Shown here: piece after piece, positions 12,127 through 25,016 of the stretch
Layout: each line of letters begins with the position of its first letter
How positions within the stretch are numbered: the first letter of the stretch is position 1
Notes under the pieces: generated by a model
The model's database searches: none
Seen by the model: only the letters and a program-made list of their open reading frames with translations
Told to the model about the DNA's origin: nothing
NCBI GenBank assembly: GCA_900491605.1
Contig: UESW01004359.1
Span: forward strand, 464,329-528,328
Source: Calamus simplicifolius
Lineage: Eukaryota > Streptophyta > Magnoliopsida > Arecales > Arecaceae
Length of the DNA: 64,000 bases
Direction: 5' to 3'
Program-made: the position numbers and the translations under genes

Positions 12127-12412
12127 ATGGGGACGGTAGTTAACGTTTGCTTCTCACCGGTGCTCCAGTCTCCCCTGAGATCCACGGAGGAGGAGGCGTT
12201 GCGCTGTCGGAAGATTGTCGGGTCTCTGAAACCTTCCAGAAAGCAGTCCAGAAGGAGGAACGCGATCTACTGTACGATACCCGAGAGAGGAACGCTCGAA
12301 GAGAACCGCCCTGGAGCCGGAGAGGGCGGGCCCAAGCGCAAGGTTGATGAGGACTACAATACCGCCATGAAGAGGATGATGAGGAACCCGTACGAATACC
12401 ACCACGATCTCG
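12127..12412 (+). CDS. LSF2: LSF2 exon 1 (transit peptide and start of the phosphatase)
   Basis: ATG 12127 opens a frame ending EDYNTAMKRMMRNPYEYHHDL plus one base, at donor G|GTGAGA. The last 20 or so residues are diagnostic of LSF2. Upstream residues are Arg/Ser-rich and poorly conserved, as expected of a chloroplast transit peptide. Confidence 0.85.
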
Positions 12413-15400
12413 GTGAGAAATGAAACCCTTCCAGGAAAAATCGCATTCAAGTTCCTCGTCTTTGTTTAATTACTTGTATATCATTGTAAGGTTGCTTCAA
12501 AATTTGATCTTTGTGAACTTGGTGCTTGATTGCTCGCCTAATCGTCTGCTGTTCTATTTTGGGTTCATTCCTAGTGTGACATTGAGTTAGTTTCTTCCTG
12601 TGATACCCATTTTTTTCATCTTCAAATTTATTTTAGTGACTTATGTGGTTTGAATTATTTTGTTGTTTTATTATGATTTATAGAGGTTGGTTTCCAGGTT
12701 TAGAAGCAGCATTGGCATGCCATTTTTGATTTGGTGATTCTTATACTGTTACTTATTGATGAAGGAAGTTAATTTTAGTTTTTGTTTTAGATTTCTATAG
12801 TTTTTTTGCTAAATTAGCGGTTCTGTTTCTCTTCTAGATTGATTAACCTTGTGGTGCTTGACTGAGTTTTTACTTTTTTTCTATCCCCCAAGTATGTCTA
12901 CCTTTCTACAAGCCCTTTGTTCCTTATGGCAATAATCAAAAACTGATGTGCATCAGTGCATGGCTCTGACATAAGGTGTAATGGCTGAACTCAGAAGTGG
13001 AAAGATGCCTTGTATGAACTTCGCTTGCAAAGATCATGTCTTTCTATCTGGACAGCCCATCCTCTGGGTCTCCTGTGGATGCCTGATCTTGAGACTTGAC
13101 GTAAGATGAGCTAGGTGGTTGCTCCAAAGTGCACGCTAGGATCCAGATCTTGCTCCTGTCTTTGTTTCAATATGCTTCCAAAATTTCCAATCTCTCTCTC
13201 TATCTCTCTCTCTCTCTCTCTCTTGGAACCATCTCTGATAAAATCAGTGAGATTTTGAATCTTTTTCTTTTTTAAAAATAATATGTTTGCGCTTATGCAA
13301 GGCCTGGATGGAAAAATATTCTGGAATTCTTGTAGTTACCAAAGTCTCAATATGGTGGTGATGCAATGACATCATCTGTGATATTGCTTTCATGTTGATG
13401 GGTTATAAATTCATGGGGTGTGTTATATCCTACGGGAGAAAAGGCTGAATTGTGGGAATCTCTGAAACTACAGCCAGAGCAGAGCGCAATTTAGAATTTC
13501 ATCCAAAATGGAACATTAAGATTCTTAGCTTTCCAAATCAACATGAATGACAAAATAAGTTGTTTGTTTGTTTGAGTTATCTTCAAACCTCTTACAAATG
13601 TAATCAGTCAGAAATTATGAAAAAATTATGGTTTTATGATGGAATTGCATTATCTGTCTTGTTCATCATCGTACAAGACTAAACTTATTAAATAAAATGG
13701 TATCATGCTAAAGGTATACAGTACCTTGATTGCATTTTAGTATTTCGAGATATCCTACTTGATCGAGAAATATCAATGCATGAAATTCTGAACAATTTTA
13801 AATCTTATGAGATAGAAGCATTCTTGTTTCTCTATGAAACGAGATGCCGTATTGCCCTGTTTATTTTAATTGTCATCCCAATACAGTGTTTTAATAGGTA
13901 TCTCATCATAGCATTCTAGTAGGTTCTCCATTCTCTCCTTTCTTTCCATCTTCCTTTCTTTCTTTATTTATATCTTTTCTTTATATCCTTTCTTTCTTTC
14001 TTTTTCCTTTTTTCTTTTTTTTTTCTTTATTGATGAAAAGATACAATTTCTTTATTATATTTTTGAACAGAGTGTATTACAGCTTTATAGTATACAAGAG
14101 CCGCAAATTTAGTAAATTACTACTTCTACACAAATCAGGAAAATAATCTCTAGAAATTAGGACTTAGATACCTGCATGGAAACTACTTCTACATAAATCA
14201 AGAAAACAATCTTTAGAAATTAAGACTTAGATACCTACATCTAAAATAGAAAATATACAATTGAATTATTTTTATAAGAAAATTAAATTCTTGGATTTGA
14301 GTACCAAATCTGAAGAGATGCACTGAATCTGAAGAGATTTGTCAACACTCCCCTCAAATTGGTGAATAGATGTTGTCCATTCTCAGCTTGCTGATGATAT
14401 GCTGAAATAGGTGATTTGGTAGTCCTTTAGTGAGAATATCTGCAAGTTGTCCATTGGTTGAGACATATAGAGTGTATATAAGACCACCCCTTGATGAAAT
14501 GCTGATATACTTTCACATGTTTTGTGCGATCATGTTGTACTGATTATGAGCAATATTGATTGCAAACTTGTTATCACAATACGACTTTATGCTTTCTTCC
14601 CAGTTGACATCTACATCTTCTGGGATTATTTTCAGCCATAATAGTTCATAGATTCCATGCGCTATAGCTTGGAATTCTACTTTGGCGCTTGATCTTGCAA
14701 CCACCGTTTGTTTCTTGCTTCTCCATATTACTAAATTACCTTCTAGGAACGTGCAGTAACCAGAAGTTGATTCTGATCCACTATTAATTCAACCCAGTCT
14801 GCATCCGTGTAGGCTTTCAAACTTAATCCTTCATTATTATTGAAAAGAATTTCCTTTTCAGGAGTAGATTTCAAATATTACAGAATTCGGTGGACACTTT
14901 TAGGCAAGGTTTTTTAGGAAAGTGAATGAACTGACTGACTACCCCCACAGCATAAGCTATATCTAGTCTTGTGTGTGATAGATATATGAATTTTTCTACT
15001 AGTCTCTGATATCTCTCCCTGTCTACCATCACATTCTCTATTGCTTCTCCTAATTTATGATTCTGATCAATAGGGGTGTCTATGGGCTTGCAGCCAAGCA
15101 TGCTTGTTTCTTTAAGAAGGTTTAGAATATATTTTTGTGGAGAGACAAAAATACCATTTTTTGAATAAGCAACCTCAATCCCCTAAATTTTTTCAATTTG
15201 CCTAACTCTTTAATTTCAAATTCTTTAGTCAACTGTTTCCTGAACTTCCCAATTTCCTTAAGGTCATCTTGGGTCATAATTATATCATTTACATGCAGAT
15301 CCTGCTTATCTCCAGTTGCATTGAGTTCCACAGCCACGATATTATTAAAGAATCTTCTACATCCCACTTGAAACTTTGGATCATCTTCTTGTGATATGGG

Positions 15401-18400
15401 ACCAATTAGGCGGCTCAATTTTTCCTTTCCTTTTAGAAACGTTTTCAAAAGTTGGGACCAAATTAAGTAATTTCGGCCATTGAGCCTATAGGTAGGTGGC
15501 AGATTTTAATATTCACCATGTGGAGCATGAACAGGAGGCTGGTTTGGCTCAGGGTTAACCATTTCAAAAGTGATAGACATGGTAGGTTATTTTTCCAGAG
15601 TATTTTGTATTTTTTTAAGCAGGATATTTCTGGAAGGTTACCGCAAGCAAGAGGTGATCTAGGTTTTGAAGGAGGAAGCCGATGGCTCTGATCAAGAAGA
15701 TCAGCAAGGCAAAAAAAGAAGATTTGAAGGCAATTAAGGCTAAGGAAGAAATCTGCAATCAGCAATGAGGGCTGTGCAGTTGAAAAAAAAATAGTGAAGG
15801 AGAAAAAGAGCTTGCGGCAAAAAAAAAAAAAAATTCCTAAGGCAAAAGAAACCTAGGGCTCTGATACCATATTGGTAGAAAAAAAACATAATTTCTTCGT
15901 TATATTTTTGAATAGAGAGTATTATAGCTTTATAGAATACAAAAGCCAGAAATTAGAATTTAGATACTTACATGGAAGCTACCTCTACACAAATCAAGGA
16001 AACAATCTCTAAAAATTAAGACTTAGATACCTACATCTAAAATAGAAAGTATACAATTGTATTATTTTCTCAACTCAACTCAACTCATCTAAGCCTTTTC
16101 CCAAGGAAATTAAATTCTCAAATTTTCAGCACCGAATCTAAAGAGATGCATCGAATTTGAAGAGATTAGTTAACAAGCACCGGATCTGAAAAGATGCATC
16201 AAATTTTAAGAGATTCGTTAACAAGCACCGAATTTGAAGTGATGCACCGAATCTGAAGAGATTCATCAACATTCTTCTTCTTTCTTTCCATCCTTTCCTT
16301 TTTTTTCTCCCATCCATTGTTTTCTCTTATTTCCTTCCTCTCTTTTTCTTAACTCTTTCTTCCCTTCTTTCTTCATTCTTGCATGGATGGATTTTGGAGC
16401 TCCTTCCCCATCTCATCTTATTTTCCCATAGAATGTGACGGGATTGTTGGGATGGCCCCCCATCTTATTGGAACTTAAGACCTTGATCTTGATATACTCT
16501 ATAATCATAATATCTACAACTTATGCCGTTTAAGTTCTACAATTTCATATCATAGGTTTTGTTCACCTATGGACTACAAAGCTAACCCTAACTGCTAGAG
16601 AATCTTGGGTTTGCCTAGAAGCATTGTTTGGCTAACAATGCTAATACCTCTAGGACATCTAATCAGAAGTAATTAGATTTTTAAGCCTTTTTTTTGGAGT
16701 AATTGGAACAACTGCCATGATTTGACATCATTTTGTCAACTGCAGAGGCTTCCTTTTTTCAGATGATTGATCATAAGCTTCTTTTTTTAAATGAATATCA
16801 AGGAAAAGGGATCAATAAGAGATTCTGCTAGCAAATGGTTGTCTGGTTAATATACTTTTTTTCTACTTCTTGCCGGTGGCCATCCCTTGGGAAAAAAAGA
16901 AGTTAGCTTGGAGCTGCTTTTCAAATGTCCTAATGATTGAATTGGCTACCTTTCAAAGTTGTGCATCTTAACCTTTTTTAAAAAAAAATCTCAAAATAAT
17001 ATTCTTTTAAATGTTGGTATATAGGCATGAACTATACTATCATAACTGATAGTTTAATTGTGGGCTCCCAACCTCAGAAGCCTGAAGATATTGATCACCT
17101 GAAAGCAGAGGAGAATGTAGCCTACATACTGTGCTTGCAACAGGACAAAGACATCGAGTATTGGGGGATTGATTTCCAGTCCATAGTTAAGAGGTGCAAA
17201 GAACTTGGATTTGCCATGTGAGAAGGCCGGTAAGCCATTTCCTTCCTTTTTTATGTTATTACTCTTAAGGAAGAGAGTGAGTTGATGATTGCTTATTATG
17301 TTGTGCAGCTCTCATTCAGGCTGTAATCATATTTGCTGTGATTTCTGACTATCTTTGCATGATAAATTTTATAGACTTCCATGAGTCGAATCTTTTTTTT
17401 TTTTTTGCTACCAAATACGCCTTTTTTTTCGTCTCTATGTTTTTTGACATAAGCTGTGTGGAGTCCTTTAGAGCTTCTGGGTAAGCTAACTCTACTGTGG
17501 ATATGCTGAGGTCAATCACATTCCACCATTTCCTACATTTAAATTCTTAAGAATTTCATACTCTCATCTAAGGAAACAAGCAGGCAGTAAACCCATTCCA
17601 ACCCCCATATCTTATGTTTGGATGGCTTCTGTAATGAAGCTTGACACATGCAAGTGTGAAGTCAAGTAGAACTTTTAGAAGTTAGGTGGAGCCATGCAGG
17701 CCTTTTGAGTCTTCAACTACTATTCAGTTGCAGTCTGAAATTTGTTCTGCAACTTGAAGTATTTCCCCACCAGGTCTTGTAGAAAAGTTCTTATCAAGCA
17801 GAACATGTTTTAAGTAAGCGTCTCTTCTTCATGGGAGGTATGCTTGAAAAATCAATCTTCCAATCAGATTCTACCTGGTGATCATGATAAATTAAAATAT
17901 CAGATATCTTGAATATAGTCAATCTTCCAGCATTTCTTGAAATATGCTTTAGCTGAAGTATATAAAACAGAGCAAAAGGGCCTGCATTCCTAGATTGTGA
18001 TTGAACATGCAAAGTACATGTTGTTTCTACTGTTAGAAATCTATTAATGATCTACACAAAAATTGTATAGAAATAATAGATAGGATCAATGTATTACCTT
18101 CCGCCATTGTTTCTGATCTACCTCTCGAAGATCTGAATCAGAATCTTGATCTTCCTCTCGATCTAGCTTCAGGATCTTGATCTACCTCTTGGAGAATTTT
18201 GATTGAGTGCTTCCAATCAATGAGCAATCGTACACGATGGTGTATGCCCTCAGGATATGCTCTTGATCAGGGACCCAATATCTCTACTTCCTTCTGGTTT
18301 TCTCTCGTATGATATTGTGTTCACGAAAACCTTAGAAGGGATCTCTAATATAGAGATTTCTTAACTCCCTTCCATCGCCTACTCCCATCAAAGTAGGCAT

Positions 18401-21400
18401 TTTAAATTTTAAAAGAGATACGGCTATCACTCATTAGTTAGTGGATGGCTATCGTTGAGAATTATCTGCAAAAGATTAAGTGATATCGCAATAAAATAGA
18501 CCATCTACCAAAATGGGATACTACATTCTCCCACTTGGTCTACATATTTTATTTTAATCCATAATTCTCAACACTGAACAAGAAACCAAATACATGAATC
18601 ATAGCGATAGGTCCTCTATAATTGAGTATTATCTTCTATTTATTACAATGCATTCAATTTCTTTACCACTATTCCAAATGTGACAACATAACATAATGAA
18701 TAAACCATATGTTTATTCAGAGTCCAAAAGAAAATTGTCATTTCTCGAAAGTCAAATAATGTGTACACCTGAATGAGAAATAAACAAATAATTGAAATAA
18801 GAGTTTCTTTGTACAAATTGTTATATCATGGAACCAACTCCCATTCGTACCACATGATCCTTAAAATTCTTAATTGGCATGTCTTTAGTCAAAGGATCAG
18901 CTATCATCAATTCAGTGCTAACGTGTCTATGACCACTTTGTTTTCTTTAACACGTTCTCTTATGCTAAATACTTAATGTCGATATGTTTACTTCGACTAC
19001 TACTGTTGTGGTTTTTAGCCAAAAATACAGTAGCTGAATTGTCACCGTACAATTTAATTGGCCTAGCAATAGAGTCAACAATTCTAAGCCCTGAGATGAA
19101 ACTCTTCAACCATACACCTTGCGATGTAGCCTCAAAACAAGCAACGAACTCTGCTTCCATAGTAGAGGTAGCAGTCAAAGTCTGCTTTGCACTCCTCCAT
19201 GATATGGCTCCACCAGCTAGCATAAATATAAATCCTGATGTTGATTTCCGAGAATCAACGCAGCCAACAAAGTCCGAATCTGAGTAACCCTCTATCTTCA
19301 AATGATCAGTTCGTCTATACATGAGCATGTATCCTTGGTCCCTTGAAGATACCTCATGACCTTTTTAGCAGCTCTCCAATGGTCTAAACCTGGATTACTC
19401 TGATATCTTCCCAACATTCCTACTGCAAATGCATGTCAGGTCTTGTGCAAACCTGAGCATACATTAGACTTCCAACAGCTGAAGCATATGAAATGTTGTG
19501 CATTTGTTCCCGTTCAAGTTCATTTTTAGGGCACTGGTTCAAAGCGAACTTGTCACCCTTCATTATAGGTGCAACACTTGGTGAACAATTTTTCATCTGA
19601 AATCTCTCCAAGACTTTATTGATATAAGTTTCTTGAGACAATCATAAAATGCCTCGAGATCTTTCTCTATGGATCTTAATGCCAATGACAAAGATGCCTC
19701 ACTCATATCTTTCATATCAAAATTCTTGGAGAGAAATTGTTTTACCTCATGTAGCAACCCTTTATCATTAGTTGCAAGTAGAATGTTATTCATATATAAG
19801 ACCAAGAAACAAATTTTGCTCCCACTAACCTTCTGGTATATATATTGATCCATGTTCTCTTCAAAACCAAAGGAAGAGATCACATCATGAAATTTTAAAT
19901 ACCACTTACGTGAGGCTTGTTTCAATCCATATATGGATTTCTTAAGCTTGCAAACCAAATGCTCACTATCACCAGAGGAAAATCCTTCAGGTTGTTTCAT
20001 GTAAACCTCTTCCTCTAGATCTCCATTAAGGAATGCAGTTTTCACATCCATTTGATGTAACTCAAAATCAAAATGAGCTACCAATGCCATAATTATTCGG
20101 AGAGAATCTTTCTTGGATACAGGAGAAAATATCTCGTGTAGTCGATTCCTTCCCTCTGATTGAACCCTTTGGCAACGAGTCTTGCTTTATATCTCTCAAT
20201 GTTGCCTTGTGAGTCTTTCTTTATTTAAAGACCCATTTACATCCAATGGCTTTTACACCATCAGCAACTCAACAAGATTCTAGACTCGATTAGATGCCAT
20301 AGATTCCATCTCGTCCTTCATGGCATTGTACCACAAGGTTGATTCCTTAGAACTCATGGCTTGTGAAAACGTTTCAGGATCATTTTCGGCTCCAATGTTA
20401 TAATCAGATTCCTGTAGATACACAATATAATCACTAGGAATTGTTGATTTCTTTATTCTAGTTGATCTTCTTAATGTTGTGTCAATGACCTCTTAAGGAG
20501 TATCTTGCATAACTGATTGTTGTTAACAACATGATCTTCTAGATTATCAGCTTGTGAAATTTCAATGACTGGTTGTTGAGCACTTATTTGAGTTTGAGGA
20601 GTGCTATAAATAACAATCAATCCCTCACTTGAAGTGGAAGCTGGAATATCTGAATGATCTTTTTCAGAAGAAGCCAAATACTGAGATTGATCACTCCCAT
20701 GATCAAGTCATTCTCAAGAAATTTTGCATTTCTTGATTCCACAATCCTAGTGCTGTGACATGGACAATAAAATCTATAACCCTTGGACTTCCCAGCATAT
20801 CCAATAAAATATCCACTAATAGTCCTTGGGTCTAGTTTCTTTTCTTGTGGATTATAAACTCTCACTTCAGATGGGCATCCCCAAACACGTATATGTTGCA
20901 AACTTGGTTTCAACCTTTAAATAACTCAAATGGCGTTTTGGAAACAGCCTTGGTTGGAAGGCGGTTTAATATATACGCAATAATTTTAAGAGCTTCAGTC
21001 CACAAGGATTTAGGTAGGTTGGAGCTGACAATCATGCTCCTTACCATGTCCAATAAAGTTCGGTTCCTTCTTTCAGCTACACCGTTTTGGTCAGGAGACC
21101 CCGGCATGGTGTATTGTGCAGCAATTCCATTTTCTTCAAGAAACCGAGCAAACGGATCAGGTGTTTGTCCATTCTCAGTGTATCTACCATAATATTCTCC
21201 ACCTCTATATGACCTCACGATCTTAATTTGCTTGCCGCATTGTTTCTCTACTTTTGCCTTGAATACCTTAAAGGCATCTAATGCTTCGTTCTTATTATGA
21301 AGCAGGTAGAGATACATATATCGTGAATAGTCATCAATAAATAAGATGAAGTATCTCTGACCATCCATATCTGGACTATAGATATCCGTATGTATGATCT

Positions 21401-24400
21401 CAGTATTTCTGAACTTCTCTTGGCATCTTTTTTGGACTTGTTGGTTTGCTTTCCCTTTCTGCAGTCCACACAAGTGCAAAATCAGTAAAATCAAGAGTAT
21501 CAAGTACTCCATCTTTTATTAATCTTTTAATTTTCTCAATGGAGATGTGACCTAATCTCCGATGCCACAAAATAGAGGAATTCTCATTTATAACACATCT
21601 TTTCATACCAGTTTGGACGTGCATCACATTATAGGAGGTATTGTTTTTCAAATTAATTTGGAAAAGATTGTCAGACAATGTACCATTCCCAATAAGCTTA
21701 GATTTATAAAATAAATCAATAGAGCTTTTATTAAAATTAAAGGAATATCCTTCGAGTACAAGTCTTGACACTGAAATCAAATTTCTAGAGAAACTTGGAA
21801 TATAAAATGTCTTTTCCAAATCTAAAACAAAACAGAATCTAAAATAAGTCTGCACGTCCCAATTGCTTCCACATGTGAACCCATCTTGTTTCCTGAATAG
21901 ATGCTTTGTTCACTTTCCAATGGTTTCCTTTGATTTAGAAAACCCTGCATGGTATTTGAAATATGGATTGTAGAACCAGAATCAATCCGCCATATGTTAT
22001 GACATATAACCAAATTGGATTCACGAATGAGGTTAGAGTACCTTTCTTATCAAGCCAAGCCTTGAATTTGAGGCAATTCTTCTTTATATGCCCTTTCTTC
22101 TTGCAAAAGAAGCACTTGGACTTCTTGACTGTATGGATATGGATGGGTACTTTACCCTTTCCTTTGCGTTTGGCTTTAGGAGCTTTAGTTTTCTCTTAGT
22201 GGCTAAATGTACACTTTCTCCCATTTCAAATTCAACCTCCCTTCTTCTTGAACACACATGGTCAGAAGTTCATTAATTGACCATTTGTCCTTATGTGTTT
22301 GTAAGATATTTTGAAGGGACTATACTGCTGTGGAGTGAATTCAAAATAAAGTGCACTAAAAAAGATTCTGACATCTCAACCTCTAGGGATTTCAACTGAG
22401 CCGCAATGTTCCTCATCTTCATGATGTGCTCACGCACACCTCCAACAGTAGTGAGCTTCATTGATGACAATTTTGCCATTAGGGTGCTAGCCAGTGCCTT
22501 ATCTGAAGACTCAAATTGTGCATCAATAGCCTTCAGAAGTTCCTTGACATTTTTGTACTCAGAAATTGAACCATATACTAACAGAAATCTTAGTACGTAT
22601 GAACATCATACTGAGGCGATTGGATCGCTCCCATTGTTCATACGCAGCAATCTTAGCCTGAGTGCTAGTAGATGTAACCGAATGTGGTTCATCTTCCTGA
22701 TAGGATAGTCAATATCCATGCACCCTAATTGAAGAAGAATTCTCTCCTTCTATAATTTATAATTATCACCACTTAAATCGGAAACATCACATTTCATATC
22801 AGAAATATTAATAGGCAAAATAGCTGCATAAAAATAAAAATCATGTTCATGTAACTGAATTTGAGGCATATAACTTAATGTCATGTCTTACCAATGTAAA
22901 CATGCAATAACATGAATCAATAACATATAATAACTACTGTGGGCTAAGTTATTATACTTAAATAGACTCATTAACTTAATGATGTGACTAACAAATTATA
23001 TTTTTCTTAATTCTTGGGTAATTAAGAAAATAATTTGTTATCCCATCCTAATTAATTATATCAGTGCAATAAAAATTCCTGTGGGATAAGATTCATTGCA
23101 TTAATATAATTAATTACAATTAATGTCATCTAACCTTATGTGATCTTTGCAACTCAATATATAATTTTGATTAATTAAAGATGTCGTTACTCTCAATTAA
23201 TCAAAATCATATTGATCACATAACATTTGAACTCCATTATATGCATATAGATTAACCCAATTTAGCATGATTATTAGGTAGTGATCTTAATCACATAATT
23301 TTCCAAATCAAGATCTGAATTAATCAAATTGGCCAGGCCAGGGGTCCCCCGTTGCTTTCCTTAGGTCAGTCAACGGAACCAATTAAGTAACCACGATATC
23401 TTCACTTTTCTAGACACCAATTGACCAATCAAACCTTAAAAGGATTTGCACTGTGATTTTTCACACTACCACCAAATATAATTTTATTCATGCATAAAAT
23501 AAATCTAATATGCAAAACAAGAGATAGCATATCAATTATCTATTTAATGCATTTTCAAAATTATCATCTTAAGAAAATTTTTTGTTAATTAAAACACGTT
23601 CGGCCATAGCTCATTATTCCCTTGGGCCAGTCTATGCAAAACACCGTAGGCATAGAGACTCAGGAGGCGTATTTTAATACAAAAAATTTAAACTTAAGAA
23701 ACAAATGATAAACATGCATTTAAAAATTTAACCTATCCAATCTGATTTTAAATTTGAGATCAGAAACTTTATCTTTATCGCATGCGTGGACCTCATCGGC
23801 CTTTTTTTTTTAACATCCGTGAGAAAACCGAAAAACCCATAGGTGAGAAAACTAAAAACGCACAAAACAGGCCACGTTTTTCTCTTTTAACATATCACCA
23901 CATGTGGCCACGTTTCCGTTTTTCTCCCTTTAACAGAAGAGGCCACGTTTCTGCGCTGCTCAAAGTTCCGCAGAAGAATTTCTTTCGAAATCCCACGGCT
24001 TGAACCGGTAACCTCTTGCTTGAAAAGAGGAACCTTAACCACCACAATAAATTCCAAGTTCTTTTCTCATGTATGATTTTCTTTTATTTAAATCATACAT
24101 AAGAATAAAAGAAATAAATTCCGATGATCTTCAGGCGATCTATTAACTCTCTGTACGTAGGTAGTTGGGTCAAACGCACCAAGGTACTACCAGTAGCCTC
24201 CCTTTGGTACGTCCTAATATCCCTACCACACGTCCGTTGGGTCAAATAATCTAGGGTACTACCAGTAGCCTCCTTTTGGACTATCCCTATGTGAGAGAAA
24301 TAGAGACCAAGAATGCCTACGAACAATAAAATAATAAGTTGTTCTAAAAGATTTAATAGATCCCAAAATAATTAAATTTGAACTGATGGAAACACTTACA

Positions 24401-24984
24401 ACAAAAACAAGGCAGAGATATTGTAGCTCTGATACCAACTGTTAGAAATCTATTAATGATCTACACAAAAATTGTATAGAAATAATAGATAGGATCAATG
24501 TATTACTTTCCGCCATTGTTTATGATCTACTTCTCGAAGATCTGAATCAGGATCTTGATCTTCCTCTTGATCTGGCTTCAGGATCTTGATATACCTCTTG
24601 GAGAATCTTGATTGAGTGCTTCAATCAATGAGCAATCGCACACGATGGTGTATGCCCTCAGAATATGCTCTTGATCAGGGACCCAATATCTCTACTTCCT
24701 TCTGGTTTTCTCTCGTATGATATTGTGTTCACGAAAACCTTAGAAGGGATCTCTAATATAGAGATTTCCTTAACTCCCTTCCACCATCTACTCCCATCAA
24801 AGTAGGCATTTTAAATTTTAAAAAAGGTACGGTTATCACTCATTAGTTAGTGGATGGCTATCGTTGATAATTATCTGCAAAAGATTAAGTGATATCGCAA
24901 CAAAATAGGATCATCTACCAAAACAGGATACTATTTACTTGTATGTAAAAGAACAATAGATTTCGTTCCTTCCTTCCTCCTCCT

Positions 24985-25016
<32 letters not shown>

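Larger units (their letters stand above)
14031..16271 (-). mobile_element. Internally deleted Ty1/copia retrotransposon in LSF2 intron 1
   Basis: Two LTRs bound a 1.5 kb interior. Reading on the minus strand, the 5' LTR (15873-16271) is followed within two bases by ATGGTATCAGAGC, the initiator-tRNA-Met primer site usual for copia, and the interior ends in a purine tract TTTGAGGGGAG abutting the 3' LTR (14031-14347). The interior keeps only reverse transcriptase and RNase H remnants; gag, protease and integrase are gone. It inserted into a TTCTTTCTTT-type microsatellite, so the target duplication is unclear. It is non-autonomous and inactive. Confidence 0.85.
18031..24933 (-). mobile_element. 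Ty1/copia retrotransposon, 6.9 kb, in LSF2 intron 2
   Basis: Two similar LTRs of about 495 bp: 3' LTR 18031-18525 on the left and 5' LTR 24440-24933 on the right for this minus-strand element. The primer site TTGGTATCAGAGC directly follows the 5' LTR (24423-24439) and a purine tract AAGTGGGAGAA abuts the 3' LTR. Flanks tctac / tttac look like a decayed 5 bp target duplication. Order is gag, protease, integrase, RT, RNase H, as in copia. A 1.6 kb non-coding leader lies between the primer site and gag. Confidence 0.88.

Noticed and set aside
23993..24048. Functional tRNA-Leu(CAA) gene
   Set aside because: No acceptor stem and a weak T-arm; only promoter-like boxes and an anticodon-like hairpin are present.
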